NCBI GenBank assembly: GCA_964502735.1
Contig: CAZCYD010000026.1
Coordinates: 1 to 35,637, forward strand
Length of the DNA: 35,637 bases
Direction: 5' to 3'
Source: JACKAN01 sp964502735
GTDB taxonomy: Bacteria > Bdellovibrionota > Bdellovibrionia > Bdellovibrionales > UBA1609
The position numbers and the translations under genes are program-made. Shown in pieces: positions 33,081 to 35,637 of this stretch. Below the pieces are notes generated by a model that saw only the letters and a program-made list of their open reading frames with translations, searched no databases and was not told the origin of the DNA. Each line of letters opens with the position of its first letter. Position 1 is the stretch's first letter.

Positions 33081-33111
33081 AAAGGGACAAATTGTATTTG
33101 TCCCTTTTTTT
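33081..33111 (+). terminator. Intrinsic terminator after rplQ
   Basis: A 12-bp perfect stem AAAGGGACAAAT/ATTTGTCCCTTT (33081-33092 with 33096-33107), a 3-nt loop, and a continuing T-run. It closes the rpsJ-rplQ transcript. Confidence 0.9.
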
Positions 33112-33321
33112 ATTTATAAATCGATTTATTTTATTAGATCGATTAAATTTTTTATAGAAACAACAGTTATTGGGGTCCATTTCTTGATCTCTTGGATTCA
33201 CGCAGACCTGGGCAGACCTAGATTGTGATCAGGTAGTCTTTACAGGGCAAAACTATTTGATTTCTGTGAGTTTTATAGAAAGTCAGAAATTCCCTAGTTT
33301 TTGGTAGAAAATTCAAATACA

Positions 33322-33348
33322 TTGCCTCTCAGAGAGAGGGTTTATACT
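33322..33348 (+). promoter_or_regulatory. Candidate promoter with dyad operator, upstream of the lipoprotein gene
   Basis: TTGCCT (33322-33327) and TATACT (33343-33348) are only 15 bp apart. Within this span CCTCTC (33325-33330) and GAGAGG (33334-33339) form a 6-bp dyad around a 3-nt centre, placed like a repressor or activator operator. The rest of 33112-33377 shows no gene. Both calls rest on pattern only. Confidence 0.3.
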
Positions 33349-33377
33349 GATAGCTTCTGATTAAGGGAGTTTAGCAG

Positions 33378-34406
33378 ATGAATCGGTTTATGTGGGGGGA
33401 GAACTTGAGACGACGAACAGGCAAAGCTTTATATTTCGTATATTTTTTCAAATCTATAATCTTATTTTTTGTTTTAGTTGTGGCGAGTTCCTGTGGCCCC
33501 CGAGATATACATATAAAAACTCTAAAACAAAGGCTCATGGAAGGCGAAGTGTACACTCTAGATGCGGATGGGCAGCGATTATCCACTTGCCTGGAAAGGG
33601 ATTCTGATTGGCAGGATTTGAGTGTTCACGAAAATGACTACGAGGCTCTCATTTTGAATGAGCAGATTGTATTGGTGCAGAGTGGGTATAAAAACTGTCA
33701 TCGAGTAGGGTCAAAGGTCTTTATAAAAAACGACAGAATAAAAACAAATGGTTCCCTCGGTTTTGTGGAAGTGGTGGGAGTGAGCTTATTGAGTGTAGAT
33801 CAGCTACAAAAAGAAAGAAATCTTCGTGTGCAGGGCAAAGCTTACAGCCTTAAAAATGATGACGTGGAAAGGGTTACTGCCCGTATGCAACCACGTCATC
33901 AGAATGTCGTTCATGTTGTTGTCGCCAAATATGTGCCAGGCACCTCTTCGCTAGAAGCGAATATAAGGCAAAAACAGAATGTGGAAGGTGAAATAGAAAA
34001 TGAATTAAATTTGGGAGCTATAATTACTCTTGATAAAGAGGGAGAGCTATGGGCCTCATGTGGTACAGAAGTTTGGCGAGAGTTTCGAATACACCACACC
34101 AAGATTAATGCGATGAAGGGAGGTCAATTGGTGGCCCTACTCAATAGGGGGGTAAAAAATTGCCATCAGATTGGGCAGGTTGTCGAGATTAGCACGGGAA
34201 ATAAATCAGAAAAATTGGGCAGAGTAAAAGTTAGAAAAATACTCGTTTTAAATATAGAGACTCTTAAGAGAAATCTAGAAATGTTTGAGAACGAGGTCAC
34301 CTTGCAGGCCATAAACGAGGATCTTGCATTTTTAGAGAATAGACTGAGAAATGAAAATTCTAAAAATGTAAATGTAGTTTTCTTTGAATATCTAGGAGAG
34401 AAATAA
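33378..34406 (+). CDS. Unrecognised lipoprotein with an internal duplication
   Basis: A 342-residue protein. A hydrophobic segment (about 26-38) ends in VVASSC/G, a good lipobox, with Cys39 as the candidate lipidated residue. The mature part holds two similar units, about 55-150 and 211-300. Each has a TLD-x-x-G start, a Cys shortly after (Cys71 and Cys228), the motif KNCH-x-[IV]-G (Cys107 and Cys262), and a closing LG-x-V-x-V segment followed by a helix. The 'G-x-V-x-V' endings recall PUA/ASCH-like folds, but I would not assign a family. GGGAG lies 8 nt before the ATG. The stop overlaps the next gene's start by one base, so the two products probably work together. The n-region before the hydrophobic segment is long (about 25 residues). 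Confidence 0.75.
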   Translation: MNRFMWGENLRRRTGKALYFVYFFKSIILFFVLVVASSCGPRDIHIKTLKQRLMEGEVYTLDADGQRLSTCLERDSDWQDLSVHENDYEALILNEQIVLVQSGYKNCHRVGSKVFIKNDRIKTNGSLGFVEVVGVSLLSVDQLQKERNLRVQGKAYSLKNDDVERVTARMQPRHQNVVHVVVAKYVPGTSSLEANIRQKQNVEGEIENELNLGAIITLDKEGELWASCGTEVWREFRIHHTKINAMKGGQLVALLNRGVKNCHQIGQVVEISTGNKSEKLGRVKVRKILVLNIETLKRNLEMFENEVTLQAINEDLAFLENRLRNENSKNVNVVFFEYLGEK

Positions 34407-35365
34407 TGACGGATTCCGCATCACCTTTACCCTCAGCACCAACCTCAACCTCACGTTTACTTCATTTTATATCCACTCCATTATGTTGGTTCCTCTTGGT
34501 TTTAACAAATGTCTCTCAAGTTTCGGCAAGCATTAGTGTTCAAGAAAAATTCAATACAAAATTTTCTCCATGGGCTTACAGTTTCTTTAGTCTAGTCAAT
34601 ACTGAACTGGAGGCGCAAAAGGAAGGAGGAGGGCGTTTAAGCACCTATAATTTTGTGACGGCCTCCTACCGAACTGGAAAAAATACGAAGGTGGCGTTCC
34701 GGCTGCCCTTTACTTATAGCACGGCGGGGTTTGATGAATTTGGTAGAAATCGCAATAACGAGCAGGAGCTGATGCTCCAAGATATTTTTGTGAGCTTTAT
34801 GAATTACAACTTAATTTTATTACCATTTGATATTGGTGTTTTTTGGGAAGGACGCGCCTACGCACCAACTAGTGAGCACTCACGACTAACTAAGATGATA
34901 TCGAGATTTAGAAATGATTTTATTTTATCTAAATATATAAGCTCACAAATTGTCGTCGAATATATCTCAAAATTAAATTATTTTTATCAGTCGCAAACCG
35001 CCTATGAAAATTCTTTTGTTGATGAAAATGGTTTTGAAGTTAGTGGAATAGCCTCCAGAACAAAACAGTTTCATTATGATCACTGGTTTAACATTTGGTA
35101 CAGAGCTAGAATGGGTTTAAGTTACGGTTTTCAAATGGGTTGGGAAGATATTTATTATAATAAGTCTGATGTAAATAGAGGGCGAGATCGGGCTAATGTG
35201 CACGAATACAAAATTGGCCCACAAATTGCCTTTGAACTGAATGAAACAACAAATTTTATATTTCAGATTTCTGACAATGCAGTCAATGATGTGAATCGCA
35301 GCGATCTTTGGAAGTTTAAATCGGAGAACGTAGAAATGACACTGCTCGCCTTTGTTCGATTCTAA
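34406..35365 (+). CDS. Probable outer-membrane beta-barrel protein
   Basis: A 319-residue protein. Its first ~42 residues hold a Ser/Pro/Thr-rich start, a hydrophobic segment (CWFLLVLTNVSQVSAS) and a likely signal-peptidase site near VSA/S. The rest alternates polar and aromatic residues in the manner of beta-strands (for example KVAFRLPFTYST, WFNIWYRARMGLSYGFQMGW) and ends with Phe (TLLAFVRF), a common outer-membrane barrel C-terminus. No specific family is recognised. Its ATG overlaps the stop of the upstream lipoprotein gene by one base, so the two are translationally coupled and may form one envelope complex. The long polar n-region is odd and the true start could lie downstream. Confidence 0.65.
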   Translation: MTDSASPLPSAPTSTSRLLHFISTPLCWFLLVLTNVSQVSASISVQEKFNTKFSPWAYSFFSLVNTELEAQKEGGGRLSTYNFVTASYRTGKNTKVAFRLPFTYSTAGFDEFGRNRNNEQELMLQDIFVSFMNYNLILLPFDIGVFWEGRAYAPTSEHSRLTKMISRFRNDFILSKYISSQIVVEYISKLNYFYQSQTAYENSFVDENGFEVSGIASRTKQFHYDHWFNIWYRARMGLSYGFQMGWEDIYYNKSDVNRGRDRANVHEYKIGPQIAFELNETTNFIFQISDNAVNDVNRSDLWKFKSENVEMTLLAFVRF

Positions 35366-35500
35366 TACCAATCCAAAAAAATAATCGTCTAAAATTTTGT
35401 GAATGCACTTCACGCGCAGTTCCGCAGCCTCAAGGCTGCGGCTGTGTGAGCATGAGGTGGATTCACAAAATTTTAGACGATTATTTTTTTGGATTGGTAT
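35365..35500. mobile_element. 136-bp palindrome, possible fold-back miniature transposable element
   Basis: The outer arms 35365-35404 and 35461-35500 are 40-bp perfect inverted repeats. The interior continues the hairpin: 35406-35412 with 35453-35459, 35413-35419 with 35442-35448 (containing two G-U pairs), and CCGCAGCC/GGCTGCGG (35422-35429 with 35434-35441) closed by a TCAA tetraloop. Both ends carry TA (TA-CC...GG-TA), the target duplication of IS630/Tc1-mariner type elements. It starts at the last base of the barrel gene's stop codon and could also serve that operon as a terminator or 3' stabiliser. The MITE identity is an inference. Confidence 0.6.
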
Positions 35501-35637
35501 GGACATCCCCAAAAGTACTGGACAAATTTTAGTGAACGATTTACCCCCAATAGGAGGAGAGAATCGTGGAAAAGAGGAAAAGTTCAAAAAAGTCTTACAG
35601 TACAGAGTTTAAACAAGAAGCTATGGCACGTTGTAAG
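35500..35637 (+). mobile_element. IS3-family-like insertion sequence, left end (cut by the window)
   Basis: A terminal sequence starts TGGACATCCCC and continues AAAAGTACTGGACA, the style of IS3-family inverted repeats (TG..., C-run, ...GGACA). It is followed within about 65 bp by a transposase OrfA start. The right end and target duplication are outside the window. The left end coincides with the right foot of the 35365-35500 palindrome. Confidence 0.6.
35566..35637 (+). CDS. Transposase OrfA, IS3 family (N-terminal fragment)
   Basis: Twenty-four codons from a GTG at 35566, preceded by AGGAGGAG with about 6-nt spacing. The product starts VEKRKSSKKSYSTEFKQEAM, matching the K-[KR]-x-Y-[ST]-x-E-F-K-x-E-A opening of the HTH_Tnp_1 domain in IS3-family OrfA proteins. 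That domain binds the element's terminal repeats. The rest lies beyond the window. Confidence 0.7.
   Translation, partial: MEKRKSSKKSYSTEFKQEAMARCK

Noticed and set aside
35117..35587. 156-codon minus-strand open frame across the barrel gene end and the palindrome
   Set aside because: It spans an inverted repeat and an IS end and overlaps a better-supported gene. No signal, domain or ribosome site supports it.

Overview
The window is a chromosomal segment of a Gram-negative bacterium. Outer-membrane-type proteins and lipoproteins flank a very long transcription/translation gene block. Base composition is AT-leaning, AGA arginine codons are common, and GTG or TTG starts are frequent. The ribosomal and RNA polymerase proteins look proteobacterial or 'delta-proteobacterial'. 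A member of the Bdellovibrionota (Bdellovibrio-like bacteria) is my best guess, held with moderate to low confidence because no species marker can be checked here.

Layout. Positions 1-2047 hold two minus-strand genes for exported proteins: the N-terminus of a Thr-Pro-repeat lipoprotein and a SleB/Hydrolase_2-type wall hydrolase. Positions 2349-4574 hold a tRNA-tuf unit (Thr-UGU, Gly-UCC, Tyr-GUA, Thr-GGU, tuf) and then tRNA-Trp. Positions 4636-7873 carry secE-nusG-rplK-rplA-[L10 leader]-rplJ-rplL, closed by an intrinsic terminator. Positions 8117-16453 carry rpoB-rpoC. Positions 16639-19771 carry rpsL-rpsG, a terminator, and an EF-G gene that seems to be transcribed separately. Positions 20074-33041 carry a fused S10-spc-alpha cluster from rpsJ to rplQ, including secY, adk, rpmJ and rpoA, closed by a strong terminator. 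Positions 33378-35365 hold a two-gene unit encoding a duplicated-domain lipoprotein and a probable outer-membrane beta-barrel. The window ends with a 136-nt perfect-armed palindrome and the left end of an IS3-family-like insertion sequence.

How it works together. Nearly everything from 2480 to 33041 builds or runs ribosomes and RNA polymerase: tRNAs, EF-Tu, EF-G, about 30 ribosomal proteins, RNAP alpha, beta and beta', NusG, and the SecE/SecY translocon core. The visible control points are a tRNA promoter with a GC-rich discriminator, a ribosomal L10 leader with a competing hairpin next to the rplJ Shine-Dalgarno, and terminators after tuf, rplL, rpsG and rplQ.

Most notable departures from the textbook arrangement: (1) the EF-G has an atypical domain IV resembling the recycling-type EF-G2 (spdEFG2/mtEFG2), and its start codon has no Shine-Dalgarno; (2) rplX (L24), rpsN (S14), infA, map and rpsD (S4) are absent from their usual slots; (3) the palindrome at 35365-35500 looks like a fold-back mobile element flanked by TA, with an IS starting exactly at its right foot; (4) the lipoprotein/beta-barrel pair is unrecognised.
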